64,000 nucleotides of DNA. It comes from Ptiloglossa arizonensis (lineage: Eukaryota; Arthropoda; Insecta; Hymenoptera; Colletidae). A model generated the notes under the pieces. The model made no database searches. It saw only the letters and a program-made list of their open reading frames with translations, and was not told the DNA's origin. Both the position numbers and the translations under genes were made by a program. Each line of letters starts with the position of its first letter. The stretch's first letter is position 1. Below are positions 1-14,000 of this stretch, piece by piece. The stretch covers positions 821,501 to 885,500 of the forward strand of contig NW_027478597.1 of assembly GCF_051014685.1 (NCBI RefSeq), in the 5' to 3' direction.

Positions 1-699
1 TTCTCAAGCGTTGCTTACCTCCAAACTGCCATATGTCGCGAACGGATCGACCAATCCGCAAAATTATTGTTGCATCTGAAAGTAGAAACTCGCCCGATTA
101 CAACGGTATGCGTACTTTTCCCCTAGGCCGTTCTAGTTATTCGTTTCGAGAATCAGAACTGCGAAAATTTTGAGTTTCTCAAGCGTTTCTTACTTCCAAA
201 CTGCCATATCTCGCGTACGGATTGACAAATCCGCAAAATTTCTGTTGCATCTGAAGGTAGAAACTCGCCCGATTACAACGGTATGCGTACTTTTCCCCTA
301 GGCCGTTCTAGTTATTCGTTTCGAGCATCAGAACTGCGAAAATTTTGAGTTTCTCAAGCGTTTCTTACCTACAAACTGCCACATCTCGCGAACGGATTGA
401 CCAATCCGCAAAAATTCTGATGCATCTGAAAGTAGAAACTCGCCCGATTACAACGGTATGCGTACTTTTCCCCTAGGCCGACCTAGTTATTCGTGTCGAG
501 CATCAGAACTGCGAAAATTTTGAGTTTCTCAAGCGTTTCTTACTTCCAAACTGCCATATCTCGCGAACGGACTGACCAATCCGCAAAATTTCTGTTGCAT
601 CTGAAAGTAGAAACTCGCCCGATTACGACGGTATGCGTACTTTTCCCCTAGGCCGTTCTAGTTATTCGTTTCGAGCATCAGAACTGCAAAATTTTGAGT
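1..699 (+). repeat. Domain 1 start: four monomers with a hybrid first unit
   Basis: Four monomers start at 1, 176, 351 and 526. The first begins like the type seen at 5949 ('gttgcttacc', 'catatgtcgc', 'gatcgacc', 'attattg') but ends like the type seen at 6473 ('gagaatcag'), so it looks like a fusion of two types that elsewhere lie three units apart. The next three carry 'gcgtacgg/gacaaatcc', 'cctacaaac/cacatc/ctgatgc' and 'ggactgacc/gattacgacgg', and recur in that order at 6648-7171. The monomer at 526 is 174 bp. Confidence 0.85.
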
Positions 700-2448
700 T
701 TCTCAAGCGTTTCTTTCCTCCAAACTGCCATATCTCGCGAACGGATTGACCAATCCGCAAAATTACTGTTGCATCTGAAAGTAGAAACTCTCCCGATTAC
801 AACGGTATGCGTACTTTTCCCCTAGGCCGTTCTAGTTATTCGTTTCGAGCATCAGAACTGCGAAAATTTTGAGTGTCTCAAGCGTTTCGTACCTCCAAAC
901 TGCCATATCTCGCGAACGGTTTGACCAATCCGCAAAATTTCTGTTGCATCTGAAGGTAGAAACTCGCCCGATTACAACGGTATGCGTACTTTTCCCCTAG
1001 GCCGTTCTAGTTATTCGTTTCGAGCATCAGAACTGCGAAAATTTTGAGTTTCTCAAGCGTTTCTTACTTCCAAACTGCCATATCTCGCGTACGGATTGAC
1101 AAATCCGCAAAATTTCTGTTGCATCTGAAGGTAGAAACTCGCCCGATTACAACGGTATGCGTACTTTTCCCCTAGGCCGTTCTAGTTATTCGTTTCGAGC
1201 ATCAGAACTGCGAAAATTTTGAGTTTCTCAAGCGTTTCTTACCTACAAACTGCCACATCTCGCGAACGGATTGACCAATCCGCAAAAATTCTGATGCATC
1301 TGAAAGTAGAAACTCGCCCGATTACAACGGTATGCGTACTTTTCCCCTAGGCCGCCCTAGTTATTCGTGTCGAGCATCAGAACTGCGAAAATTTTGAGTT
1401 TCTCAAGCGTTTCTTACTTCCAAACTGCCATATCTCGCGAACGGATTGACCAATCCGCAAAATTTCTGTTGCATCTGAAAGTAGAAACTCGCCCGATTAC
1501 GACGGTATGCGTACTTTTCCCATAGGCCGTTCTAGTTATTCGTTTCGAGCATCAGAACTGCGAAAATTTTGAGTTTCTCAAGCGCTTCTTACTTCCAAAC
1601 TGCCATATCTCGCGAACGGATTGACCAATACGCATAATTTCTGTTGCATCTGAAGGTAGAAACTCGCCCGATTACAACGGTATGCGTACTTTTCCCCTAG
1701 GCCGTTCTAGTTATTCTTTTCGAGCATCAGAACTGCGAAAATTTTGAGTTTCTCAAGCGTTTTGTACCTCCAAACTGCCATATCTTGCGAACGGTTTGAC
1801 CAATCCGCAAAATTTCTGTTGCATCTGAAGGTAGAAACTCGCCCGATTACAACGGTATGCGTACTTTTCCCCTAGGCCGTTCTGGTTATTCGTTTCGAGC
1901 ATCAGAACTGCGAAAATTTTGAGTTTCTCAAGCGTTTCTTACCTCCAAACTGCCATATCTCGCGAACGGATTGACCAATCCGCAAAATTTCTGTTGCATC
2001 TGAAGGTAGAAACTCGCCCGATTACAACGGTATGCGTACTTTTCCCCTAGACCGTTCTAGTTATGCTTGTCGAGCATCAGAACTGCGAAAATTTTGAGTT
2101 TCTCTAGCGTTTCTTACCTCCAAACTGCCATATCTCGCGAACGGATTGACCAATCCGCAAAGTTTCTGTTGCATCTGAAAGTAGAAACTCGCCCGAATAC
2201 AACGGTATGCGTACTTTTCCCCTAGGCCGTTCTAGTTATTCGTTTCGAGCAACAGAACTGCGAAAATTTTGAGTTTCTCAAGCGTTTCTTACCTCCAAAC
2301 TGCCATATCTCGCGAACGGATTGACCAATCCGCAAAATTTCTGTTGCATCTGAAAGTAGAAACTCGCCCGATTACGACGGTATGCGTACTTTTCCCCTAG
2401 GCCGTTCTAGTTATTCGTTTCGAGCATCAGAACTGCAAAATTTTGAGT
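700..2448 (+). repeat. HOR copy 1, ten monomers (1749 bp)
   Basis: Ten monomers starting at 700, 875, 1050, 1225, 1400, 1575, 1750, 1925, 2100 and 2275 recur in the same order from 2449. Diagnostic variants in order include 'ctttcctcc', 'tttcgtacctcc' with 'ggtttgacc', 'gcgtacgg', 'cctacaaac', 'ttcccatagg', 'caatacgcataa', 'atcttgcg', 'ctagaccg' with 'tatgcttg', 'ttctctagcg' with 'gaatac', and a last unit of 174 bp ending 'gcaaaatttt'. The last monomer is the one that varies between copies. Confidence 0.9.
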
Positions 2449-4372
2449 TTCTCAAGCGTTTCTTTCCTCCAAACTGCCATATCTCGCGAACGGATTGACC
2501 AATCCGCAAAATTACTGTTGCATCTGAAAGTAGAAACTCTCCCGATTACAACGGTATGCGTACTTTTCCCCTAGGCCGTTCTAGTTATTCGTTTCGAGCA
2601 TCAGAACTGCGAAAATTTTGAGTGTCTCAAGCGTTTCGTACCTCCAAACTGCCATATCTCGCGAACGGTTTGACCAATCCGCAAAATTTCTGTTGCATCT
2701 GAAGGTAGAAACTCGCCCGATTACAACGGTATGCGTACTTTTCCCCTAGGCCGTTCTAGTTATTCGTTTCGAGCATCAGAACTGCGAAAATTTTGAGTTT
2801 CTCAAGCGTTTCTTACTTCCAAACTGCCATATCTCGCGTACGGATTGACAAATCCGCAAAATTTCTGTTGCATCTGAAGGTAGAAACTCGCCCGATTACA
2901 ACGGTATGCGTACTTTTCCCCTAGGCCGTTCTAGTTATTCGTTTCGAGCATCAGAACTGCGAAAATTTTGAGTTTCTCAAGCGTTTCTTACCTACAAACT
3001 GCCACATCTCGCGAACGGATTGACCAATCCGCAAAAATTCTGATGCATCTGAAAGTAGAAACTCGCCCGATTACAACGGTATGCGTACTTTTCCCCTAGG
3101 CCGCCCTAGTTATTCGTGTCGAGCATCAGAACTGCGAAAATTTTGAGTTTCTCAAGCGTTTCTTACTTCCAAACTGCCATATCTCGCGAACGGATTGACC
3201 AATCCGCAAAATTTCTGTTGCATCTGAAAGTAGAAACTCGCCCGATTACGACGGTATGCGTACTTTTCCCATAGGCCGTTCTAGTTATTCGTTTCGAGCA
3301 TCAGAACTGCGAAAATTTTGAGTTTCTCAAGCGCTTCTTACTTCCAAACTGCCATATCTCGCGAACGGATTGACCAATACGCATAATTTCTGTTGCATCT
3401 GAAGGTAGAAACTCGCCCGATTACAACGGTATGCGTACTTTTCCCCTAGGCCGTTCTAGTTATTCTTTTCGAGCATCAGAACTGCGAAAATTTTGAGTTT
3501 CTCAAGCGTTTTGTACCTCCAAACTGCCATATCTTGCGAACGGTTTGACCAATCCGCAAAATTTCTGTTGCATCTGAAGGTAGAAACTCGCCCGATTACA
3601 ACGGTATACGTACTTTTCCCCTAGGCCGTTCTGGTTATTCGTTTCGAGCATCAGAACTGCGAAAATTTTGAGTTTCTCAAGCGTTTCTTACCTCCAAACT
3701 GCCATATCTCGCGAACGGATTGACCAATCCGCAAAATTTCTGTTGCATCTGAAGGTAGAAACTCGCCCGATTACAACGGTATGCGTACTTTTCCCCTAGA
3801 CCGTTCTAGTTATGCTTGTCGAGCATCAGAACTGCGAAAATTTTGAGTTTCTCTAGCGTTTCTTACCTCCAAACTGCCATATCTCGCGAACGGATTGACC
3901 AATCCGCAAAGTTTCTGTTGCATCTGAAAGTAGAAACTCGCCCGAATACAACGGTATGCGTACTTTTCCCCTAGGCCGTTCTAGTTATTCGTTTCGAGCA
4001 ACAGAACTGCGAAAATTTTGAGTTTCTCAAGCGTTGCTTACCTCCAAACTGCCATATGTCGCGAACGGATCGACCAATCCGCAAAAATTCTGATGCATCT
4101 GAAAGTAGAAACTCGCCCGATTACAACGGTATGCGTACTTTTCCCCTAGGCCGACCTAGTTATTCGTGTCGAGCATCAGAACTGCGAAAATTTTGAGTTT
4201 CTCAAGCGTTTCTTACTTCCAAACTGCCATATCTCGCGAACGGACTGACCAATCCGCAAAATTTCTGTTGCATCTGAAAGTAGAAACTCGCCCGATTACG
4301 ACGGTATGCGTACTTTTCCCCTAGGCCGTTCTAGTTATTCGTTTCGAGCATCAGAACTGCAAAATTTTGAGT
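2449..4372 (+). repeat. HOR copy 2, eleven monomers (1924 bp)
   Basis: The first nine monomers repeat copy 1 nearly base for base. The tenth position is then occupied by a hybrid monomer at 4024 and a 174-bp monomer at 4199 with 'ggactgacc'. The start-to-start distance to copy 3 is therefore 1924 bp instead of 1749. A small private change is 'ggtatacg' near 3606. Confidence 0.9.
4024..4198 (+). repeat. Hybrid monomer at an exchange junction
   Basis: The first third carries 'gttgcttacc', 'catatgtcgc' and 'gatcgacc', the marks of the type at 5949. The rest carries 'aaaaattctgatgc', 'ggccgacctag' and 'cgtgtcgag', the marks of the type at 351 and 6823. The switch lies between about monomer positions 50 and 60. 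The intermediate types present at 5949-6997 are missing, as expected for a deletion by unequal exchange between misaligned monomers. Confidence 0.8.
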
Positions 4373-5948
4373 TTCTCAAGCGTTTCTTTCCTCCAAACTG
4401 CCATATCTCGCGAACGGATTGACCAATCCGCAAAATTACTGTTGCATCTGAAAGTAGAAACTCTCCCGATTACAACGGTATGCGTACTTTTCCCCTAGGC
4501 CGTTCTAGTTATTCGTTTCGAGCATCAGAACTGCGAAAATTTTGAGTGTCTCAAGCGTTTCGTACCTCCAAACTGCCATATCTCGCGAACGGTTTGACCA
4601 ATCCGCAAAATTTCTGTTGCATCTGAAGGTAGAAACTCGCCCGATTACAACGGTATGCGTACTTTTCCCCTAGGCCGTTCTAGTTATTCGTTTCGAGCAT
4701 CAGAACTGCGAAAATTTTGAGTTTCTCAAGCGTTTCTTACTTCCAAACTGCCATATCTCGCGTACGGATTGACAAATCCGCAAAATTTCTGTTGCATCTG
4801 AAGGTAGAAACTCGCCCGATTACAACGGTATGCGTACTTTTCCCCTAGGCCGTTCTAGTTATTCGTTTCGAGCATCAGAACTGCGAAAATTTTGAGTTTC
4901 TCAAGCGTTTCTTACCTACAAACTGCCACATCTCGTGAACGGATTGACCAATCCGCAAAAATTCTGATGCATCTGAAAGTAGAAACTCGCCCGATTACAA
5001 CGGTATGCGTACTTTTCCCCTAGGCCGCCCTAGTTATTCGTGTCGAGCATCAGAACTGCGAAAATTTTGAGTTTCTCAAGCGTTTCTTACTTCCAAACTG
5101 CCATATCTCGCGAACGGATTGACCAATCCGCAAAATTTCTGTTGCATCTGAAAGTAGAAACTCGCCCGATTACGACGGTATGCGTACTTTTCCCATAGGC
5201 CGTTCTAGTTATTCGTTTCGAGCATCAGAACTGCGAAAATTTTGAGTTTCTCAAGCGCTTCTTACTTCCAAACTGCCATATCTCGCGAACGGATTGACCA
5301 ATACGCATAATTTCTGTTGCATCTGAAGGTAGAAACGTCGCCCGATTACAACGGTATGCGTACTTTTCCCCTAGGCCGTTCTAGTTATTCTTTTCGAGCA
5401 TCAGAACTGCGAAAATTTTGAGTTTCTCAAGCGTTTTGTACCTCCAAACTGCCATATCTTGCGAACGGTTTGACCAATCCGCAAAATTTCTGTTGCATCT
5501 GAAGGTAGAAACTCGCCCGATTACAACGGTATGCGTACTTTTCCCCTAGGCCGTTCTGGTTATTCGTTTCGAGCATCAGAACTGCGAAAATTTTGAGTTT
5601 CTCAAGCGTTTCTTACCTCCAAACTGCCATATCTCGCGAACGGATTGACCAATCCGCAAAATTTCTGTTGCATCTGAAGGTAGAAACTCGCCCGATTACA
5701 ACGGTATGCGTACTTTTCCCCTAGACCGTTCTAGTTATGCTTGTCGAGCATCAGAACTGCGAAAATTTTGAGTTTCTCTAGCGTTTCTTACCTCCAAACT
5801 GCCATATCTCGCGAACGGATTGACCAATCCGCAAAATTTCTGTTGCATCTGAAAGTAGAAACTCGCCCGAATACAACGGTATGCGTACTTATCCCCTAGG
5901 CCGTTCTAGTTATTCGTTTCGAGCAACAGAACTGCGAAAATTTTGAGT
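4373..5948 (+). repeat. HOR copy 3, nine-monomer core
   Basis: This copy repeats the nine-monomer core of copies 1 and 2. One monomer (5248) has an extra base ('gaaacgtcgccc', about 5335), and the unit at 4898 has 'ctcgtgaacgg'. Beyond 5949 the order changes to the layout found inside the 7.9-kb super-repeat, so this copy bridges the two arrangements. Confidence 0.85.
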
Positions 5949-8046
5949 TTCTCAAGCGTTGCTTACCTCCAAACTGCCATATGTCGCGAACGGATCGACC
6001 AATCCGCAAAATTATTGTTGCATCTGAAAGTAGAAACTCGCCCGATTACAACGGCATGCGTACTTTTCCCCTAGGCCGTTCTAGTTATTCGTTTCGAGCA
6101 TCAGAACTGCGAAAATTTTGAGTTTCTCAAGCGTTTCTTACCTCCAAACTGCCATATCTCGCGAACGGATTGACCAATCCGCAAAATTTCTGTTGCATCT
6201 GAAAGTAGAAACTCGCCCGATTACAACGGTATGCGTACTTTTCCCCTAGGCCGTTCTAGTTATTCGTTTCGAGCATCAGAACTGCAAAATTTTGAGTTTC
6301 TCAAGCGTTTCTTTCCTCCAAACTGCCATATCTCGCGAACGGATTGACCAATCCGCAAAATTACTGTTGCATCTGAAAGTAGAAACTCGCCCGATTACAA
6401 CGGTATGCGTACTTTTCCCCTAGGCCGTTCTAGTTATTCGTTTCGAGCATCAGAACTGCGAAAATTTTGAGTTTCTCAAGCGTTTCGTACCTCCAAACTG
6501 CCATATCTCGCGAACGGTTTGACCAATCCGCAAAATTTCTGTTGCATCTGAAGGTAGAAACTCGCCCGATTACAACGGTATGCGTACTTTTCCCCTAGGC
6601 CGTTCTAGTTATTCGTTTCGAGAATCAGAACTGCGAAAATTTTGAGTTTCTCAAGCGTTTCTTACTTCCAAACTGCCATATCTCGCGTACGGATTGACAA
6701 ATCCGCAAAATTTCTGTTGCATCTGAAGGTAGAAACTCGCCCGATTACAACGGTATGCGTACTTTTCCCCTAGGCCGTTCTAGTTATTCGTTTCGAGCAT
6801 CAGAACTGCGAAAATTTTGAGTTTCTCAAGCGTTTCTTACCTACAAACTGCCACATCTCGCGAACGGATTGACCAATCCGCAAAAATTCTGATGCATCTG
6901 AAAGTAGAAACTCGCCCGATTACAACGGTATGCGTACTTTTCCCCTAGGCCGACCTAGTTATTCGTGTCGAGCATCAGAACTGCGAAAATTTTGAGTTTC
7001 TCAAGCGTTTCTTATTTCCAAACTGCCATATCTCGCGAACGGACTGACCAATCCGCAAAATTTCTGTTGCATCTGAAAGTAGAAACTCGCCCGATTACGA
7101 CGGTATGCGTACTTTTCCCCTAGGCCGTTCTAGTTATTCGTTTCGAGCATCAGAACTGCAAAATTTTGAGTTTCTCAAGCGTTTCTTTCCTCCAAACTGC
7201 CATATCTCGCGAACGGATTGACCAATCCGCAAAATTACTGTTGCATCTGAAAGTAGAAACTCGCCCGATTACAACGGTATGCGTACTTTTCCCCTAGGCC
7301 GCCCTAGTTATTCGTGTCGAGCATCAGAACTGCGAAAATTTTGAGTTTCTCAAGCGTTTCTTACTTCCAAACTGCCATATCTCGCGAACGGATTGACCAA
7401 TCCGCAAAATTTCTGTTGCATCTGAAAGTAGAAACTCGCCCGATTACGACGGTATGCGTACTTTTCCCATAGGCCGTTCTAGTTATTCGTTTCGAGCATC
7501 AGAACTGCGAAAATTTTGAGTTTCTCAAGCGCTTCTTACTTCCAAACTGCCATATCTCGCGAACGGATTGACCAATACGCATAATTTCTGTTGCATCTGA
7601 AGGTAGAAACTCGCCCGATTACAACGGTATGCGTACTTTTCCCCTAGGCCGTTCTAGTTATTCTTTTCGAGCATCAGAACTGCGAAAATTTTGAGTTTCT
7701 CAAGCGTTTCGTACCTCCAAACTGCCATATCTTGCGAACGTTTTGACCAATCCGCAAAATTTCTGTTGCATCTGAAGGTAGAAACTCGCCCGATTACAAC
7801 GGTATGCGTACTTTTCTCCTAGGCCGTTCTGGTTATTCGTTTCGAGCATCAGAACTGCGAAAATTTTGAGTTTCTCAAGCGTTTCTTACCTCCAAACTGC
7901 CATATCTCGCGAACGGATTGACCAATCCGCAAAATTTCTGTTGCATCTGAAAGTAGAAACTCGCCCGATTACAACGGTATGCGTACCTTTCCCCTAGCCC
8001 GTTCAAGTTATTCGTTTCGAGCAACAGAACAGCGAAAATTTTGAGT
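5949..8046 (+). repeat. Right end of an earlier super-repeat copy, twelve monomers
   Basis: Monomers at 5949, 6124, 6298, 6473, 6648, 6823, 6998, 7172, 7347, 7522, 7697 and 7872 correspond to the end of super-repeat copy A. For example the private variant 'cttatttcc' occurs at about 7011 and again at 14881, 7870 bp apart. The monomer at 7172 is a hybrid: it starts 'ctttcctcc/attactg' and ends 'ggccgccctag/cgtgtcgag', so three monomers present elsewhere (22739-23262) are skipped. Confidence 0.85.
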
Positions 8047-11000
8047 TTCTCAAGCGTTGCTTACCTCCAAACTGCCATATCTCGCGAACGGATTGACCAA
8101 TCCGCAAAATTATTGTTGCATCTGAAAGTAGAAACTCTCCCAAATACAACGGTATGCGTACTTTTCCCCTAGGCCGTTCTAGTTATTCGTTTCGAGCATC
8201 AGAACTGCGAAAATTTTGAGTTTCTCAAGCGTTTCTTACCTCCAAACTGCCATATCTCGCGAACGGATTGACCAACCCGCAAAATTTCTGTTGCATCTGA
8301 AAGTAGAAACTCGCCCGATTACAACTGTGTGCGTACTTTTCCCCTAGTCCGTTCTAGTTATTCGTTTCGAGCATCAGAACTGTGAAAATTCTGAGTTTCT
8401 CAACCGTTTCTTACCTCCGAACTGCCATATCTCGCGAACGGATTGACCAATCCGCAAAATTTCTGTTGCATCTGAAAGTAGAAACTCGCCCGATTACAAC
8501 GGTGTGCGTACTTTTCCCCTAGGCCGTTCTTGTTATTCGTTTCGAGCATCAGAACTGCGAAAATTTTGAGTTTCTCAAGCGTTTCTTACCTCCAAACTGC
8601 CATATCTCGCGAACGGATTGACCAATCCGCAAAATTTCTGTTGCATCTGAAAGTAGAAACTCGCCCGATTACAACGGTATGCGTACCTTTCCCCTAGCCC
8701 GTTCTAGTTATTCGTTTCGAGCAACAGAACTGCGAAAATTTTGAGTTTCTCAAGCGTTGCTTACCTCCAAACTGCCATATCTCGCGAACGGATTGACCAA
8801 TCCGCAAAATTTCTGTTGCATCTGAAAGTAGAAACTCGCCCGATTACAACGGTGTGCGTACTTTTCCCCTAGGCCGTTCTTGTTATTCGTTTCGAGCATC
8901 AGAACCGCGAAAATTTTGAGTTTCTCAAGCGTTTCTTACCTCCAAACTGCCATATCTCGCGAACGGATTGACCAATCCGCAAAATTTCTGTTGCATCTGA
9001 AAGTAGAAACTCGCCCGATTACAACGGTATGCGTACTTTTCCCCTAGGCCGTCCTAGCTATTCGTTTCGAGCATCAGAACTGCGAAAATTTTGAGTTTCT
9101 CAAGCGTTTCTTACTTCCAAACTGCCATATCTCGCGAACGGATTGACAAATCCGCAAAATTTCTGTTGCATCTGAAGGTCGAAACTCGCCCGATTACAAC
9201 AGTATGCGTACTTTTCCCCTAGGCCGTTCTAGTTATTCGTTTCGAGCATCAGAACTGCGAAAATTTTGAGTTTCCCAAGCGCTTCTTACCTCCAAACTGC
9301 CATATCTCGCGAACGGATTGGCCAATCCGCAAAATTTCTGTTGCATCTGAAAGTAGAAACTCGCCCGATTACAACGGTATGCGTACTTTTCCCCTAGGCC
9401 GTTCTAGTTATTCGTTTCGTGCATCAGAACTGCGAAAATTTTGAGTTTCTCAAGCGTTTCGTACCTCCAAACTGCCATATCTCGCGAACGGTTTGACCAA
9501 TCCGCAAAATTTCTGTTGCATCTGAAGGTAGAAACTCGCCCGATTACAACGGTATGCGTACTTTTCCCCTAGGCCGTTCTAGTTATTCGTTTCGAGCATC
9601 AGAACTGCGAAAATTTTGAGTTTCTCAAGCGTTTCTTACTTCCAAACTGCCATATCTCGCGTACGGATTGACAAATCCGCAAAATTTCTGTTGCATCTGA
9701 AGGTAGAAACTCGCCCGATTACAACGGTATGCGTACTTTTCCCCTAGGCCGTTCTAGTTATTCGTTTCGAGCATCAGAACTGCGAAAATTTTGAGTTTCT
9801 CAAGCGTTTCTTACCTACAAACTGCCACATCTCGCGAACGGATTGACCAATCCGCAAAAATTCTGATGCATCTGAAAGTAGAAACTCGCCCGATTACAAC
9901 GGTATGCGTACTTTTCCCCTAGGCCGCCCTAGTTATTCGTGTCGAGCATCAGAACTGCGAAAATTTTGAGTTTCTCAAGCGTTTCTTACTTCCAAACTGC
10001 CATATCTCGCGAACGGATTGACCAATCCGCAAAATTTCTGTTGCATCTGAAAGTAGAAACTCGCCCGATTACGACGGTATGCGTACTTTTCCCATAGACC
10101 GTTCTAGTTATTCGTTTCGAGCATCAGAACTGCGAAAATTTTGAGTTTCTCAAGCGCTTCTTACTTCCAAACTGCCATATCTCGCGAACGGATTGACCAA
10201 TACGCATAATTTCTGTTGCATCTGAAGGTAGAAACTCGCCCGATTACAACGGTATGCGTACTTTTCCCCTAGGCCGTTCTAGTTATTCTTTTCGAGCATC
10301 AGAACTGCGAAAATTTTGAGTTTCTCAAGCGTTTCGTACCTCCAAACTGCCATATCTTGCGAACGGTTTGACCAATCCGCAAAATTTCTGTTGCATCTGA
10401 AGGTAGAAACTCGCCCGATTACAACGGTATGCGTACTTTTCCCCTAGGCCGTTCTGGTTATTCGTTTCGAGCATCAGAACTGCGAAAATTTTGAGTTTCT
10501 CAAGCGTTTCTTACCTCCAAACTGCCATATCTCGCGAACGGATTGACCAATCCGCAAAATTTCTGTTGCATCTGAAGGTAGAAACTCGCCCGATTACAAC
10601 GGTATGCGTACTTTTCCCCTAGACCGTTCTAGTTATGCTTGTCGAGCATCAGAACTGCGAAAATTTTGAGTTTCTCTAGCGTTTCTTACCTCCAAACTGC
10701 CATATCTCGCGAACGGATTGACCAATCCGCAAAATTTCTGTTGCATCGGAAAGTAGAAACTCGCCCGAATACAACGGTATGCGTACTTTTCCCCTAGGCC
10801 GTTCTAGTTATTCGTTTCGAGCAACAGAACTGCGAAAATTTTGAGTTTCTCAAGCGTTGCTTACCTCCAAACTGCCATATGTCGCGAACGGATCGACCAA
10901 TCCGCAAAATTATTGTTGCATCTGAAAGTAGAAACTCGCCCGATTACAACGGCATGCGTACTTTTCCCCTAGGCCGTTCTAGTTATTCGTTTCTAGCATC

Positions 11001-14000
11001 AGAACTGCGAAAATTTTGAGTTTCTCAAGCGTTTCTTACCTCCAAACTGCCATATCTCGCGAACGGATTGACCAATCCGCAAAATTTCTGTTGCATCTGA
11101 AAGTAGAAACTCGCCCGATTACAACGGTATGCGTACTTTTCCCCTAGGCCGTTCTAGTTATTCGTTTCGAGCATCAGAACTGCAAAATTTTGAGTTTCTC
11201 AAGCGTTTCTTTCCTCCAAACTGCCATATCTCGCGAACGGATTGACCAATCCGCAAAATTACTGTTGCATCTGAAAGTAGAAACTCGCCCGATTACAACG
11301 GTATGCGTACTTTTCCCCTAGGCCGTTCTAGTTATTCGTTTCGAGCATCAGAACTGCGAAAATTTTGAGTTTCTCAAGCGTTTCGTACCTCCAAACTGCC
11401 ATATCTCGCGAACGGTTTGACCAATCCGCAAAATTTCTGTTGCATCTGAAGGTAGAAACTCGCCCGATTACAACGGTATGCGTACTTTTCCCCTAGGCCG
11501 TTCTAGTTATTCGTTTCGAGAATCAGAACTGCGAAAATTTTGAGTTTCTCAAGCGTTTCTTACTTCCAAACTGCCATATCTCGCGTACGGATTGACAAAT
11601 CCGCAAAATTTCTGTTGCATCTGAAGGTAGAAACTCGCCCGATTACAACGGTATGCGTACTTTTCCCCTAGGCCGTTCTAGTTATTCGTTTCGAGCATCA
11701 GAACTGCGAAAATTTTGAGTTTCTCAAGCGTTTCTTACCTACAAACTGCCACATCTCGCGAACGGATTGACCAATCCGCAAAAATTCTGATGCATCTGAA
11801 AGTAGAAACTCGCCCGATTACAACGGTATGCGTACTTTTCCCCTAGGCCGACCTAGTTATTCGTGTCGAGCATCAGAACTGCGAAAATTTTGAGTTTCTC
11901 AAGCGTTTCTTACTTCCAAACTGCCATATCTCGCGAACGGACTGACCAATCCGCAAAATTTCTGTTGCATCTGAAAGTAGAAACTCGCCCGATTACGACG
12001 GTATGCGTACTTTTCCCCTAGGCCGTTCTAGTTATTCGTTTCGAGCATCAGAACTGCAAAATTTTGAGTTTCTCAAGCGTTTCTTTCCTCCAAACTGCCA
12101 TATCTCGCGAACGGATTGACCAATCCGCAAAATTACTGTTGCATCTGAAAGTAGAAACTCTCCCGATTACAACGGTATGCGTACTTTTCCCCTAGGCCGT
12201 TCTAGTTATTCGTTTCGAGCATCAGAACTGCGAAAATTTTGAGTTTCTCAAGCGTTTCTTACTTCCAAACTGCCATATCTCGCGTACGGATTGACAAATC
12301 CGCAAAATTTCTGTTGCATCTGAAGGTAGAAACTCGCCCGATTACAACGGTATGCGTACTTTTCCCCTAGGCCGTTCTAGTTATTCGTTTCGAGCATCAG
12401 AACTGCGAAAATTTTGAGTTTCTCAAGCGTTTCTTACCTACAAACTGCCACATCTCGCGAACGGATTGACCAATCCGCAAAAATTCTGATGCATCTGAAA
12501 GTAGAAACTCGCCCGATTACAACGGTATGCGTACTTTTCCCCTAGGCCGCCCTAGTTATTCGTGTCGAGCATCAGAACTGCGAAAATTTTGAGTTTCTCA
12601 AGCGTTTCTTACTTCCAAACTGCCATATCTCGCGAACGGATTGACCAATCCGCAAAATTTCTGTTGCATCTGAAAGTAGAAACTCGCCCGATTACGACGG
12701 TATGCGTACTTTTCCCATAGACCGTTCTAGTTATTCGTTTCGAGCATCAGAACTGCGAAAATTTTGAGTTTCTCAAGCGCTTCTTACTTCCAAACTGCCA
12801 TATCTCGCGAACGGATTGACCAATACGCATAATTTCTGTTGCATCTGAAGGTAGAAACTCGCCCGATTACAACGGTATGCGTACTTTTCCCCTAGGCCGT
12901 TCTAGTTATTCTTTTCGAGCATCAGAACTGCGAAAATTTTGAGTTTCTCAAGCGTTTCGTACCTCCAAACTGCCATATCTTGCGAACGGTTTGACCAATC
13001 CGCAAAATTCCTGTTGCATCTGAAGGTAGAAACTCGCCCGATTACAACGGTATGCGTACTTTTCCCCTAGGCCGTTCTGGTTATTCGTTTCGAGCATCAG
13101 AACTGCGAAAATTTTGAGTTTCTCAAGCGTTTCTTACCTCCAAACTGCCATATCTCGCGAACGGATTGACCAATCCGCAAAATTTCTGTTGCATCTGAAG
13201 GTAGAAACTCGCCCGATTACAACGGTATGCGTACTTTTCCCCTAGACCGTTCTAGTTATGCTTGTCGAGCATCAGAACTGCGAAAATTTTGAGTTTCTCT
13301 AGCGTTTCTTACCTCCAAACTGCCATATCTCGCGAACGGATTGACCAATCCGCAAAATTTCTGTTGCATCTGAAAGTAGAAACTCGCCCGAATACAACGG
13401 TATGCGTACTTTTCCCCTAGGCCGTTCTAGTTATTCGTTTCGAGCAACAGAACTGCGAAAATTTTGAGTTTCTCAAGCGTTGCTTACCTCCAAACTGCCA
13501 TATGTCGCGAACGGATCGACCAATCCGCAAAATTATTGTTGCATCTGAAAGTAGAAACTCGCCCGATTACAACGGCATGCGTACTTTTCCCCTAGGCCGT
13601 TCTAGTTATTCGTTTCTAGCATCAGAACTGCGAAAATTTTGAGTTTCTCAAGCGTTTCTTACCTCCAAACTGCCATATCTCGCGAACGGATTGACCAATC
13701 CGCAAAATTTCTGTTGCATCTGAAAGTAGAAACTCGCCCGATTACAACGGTATGCGTACTTTTCCCCTAGGCCGTTCTAGTTATTCGTTTCGAGCATCAG
13801 AACTGCAAAATTTTGAGTTTCTCAAGCGTTTCTTTCCTCCAAACTGCCATATCTCGCGAACGGATTGACCAATCCGCAAAATTACTGTTGCATCTGAAAG
13901 TAGAAACTCGCCCGATTACAACGGTATGCGTACTTTTCCCCTAGGCCGTTCTAGTTATTCGTTTCGAGCATCAGAACTGCGAAAATTTTGAGTTTCTCAA

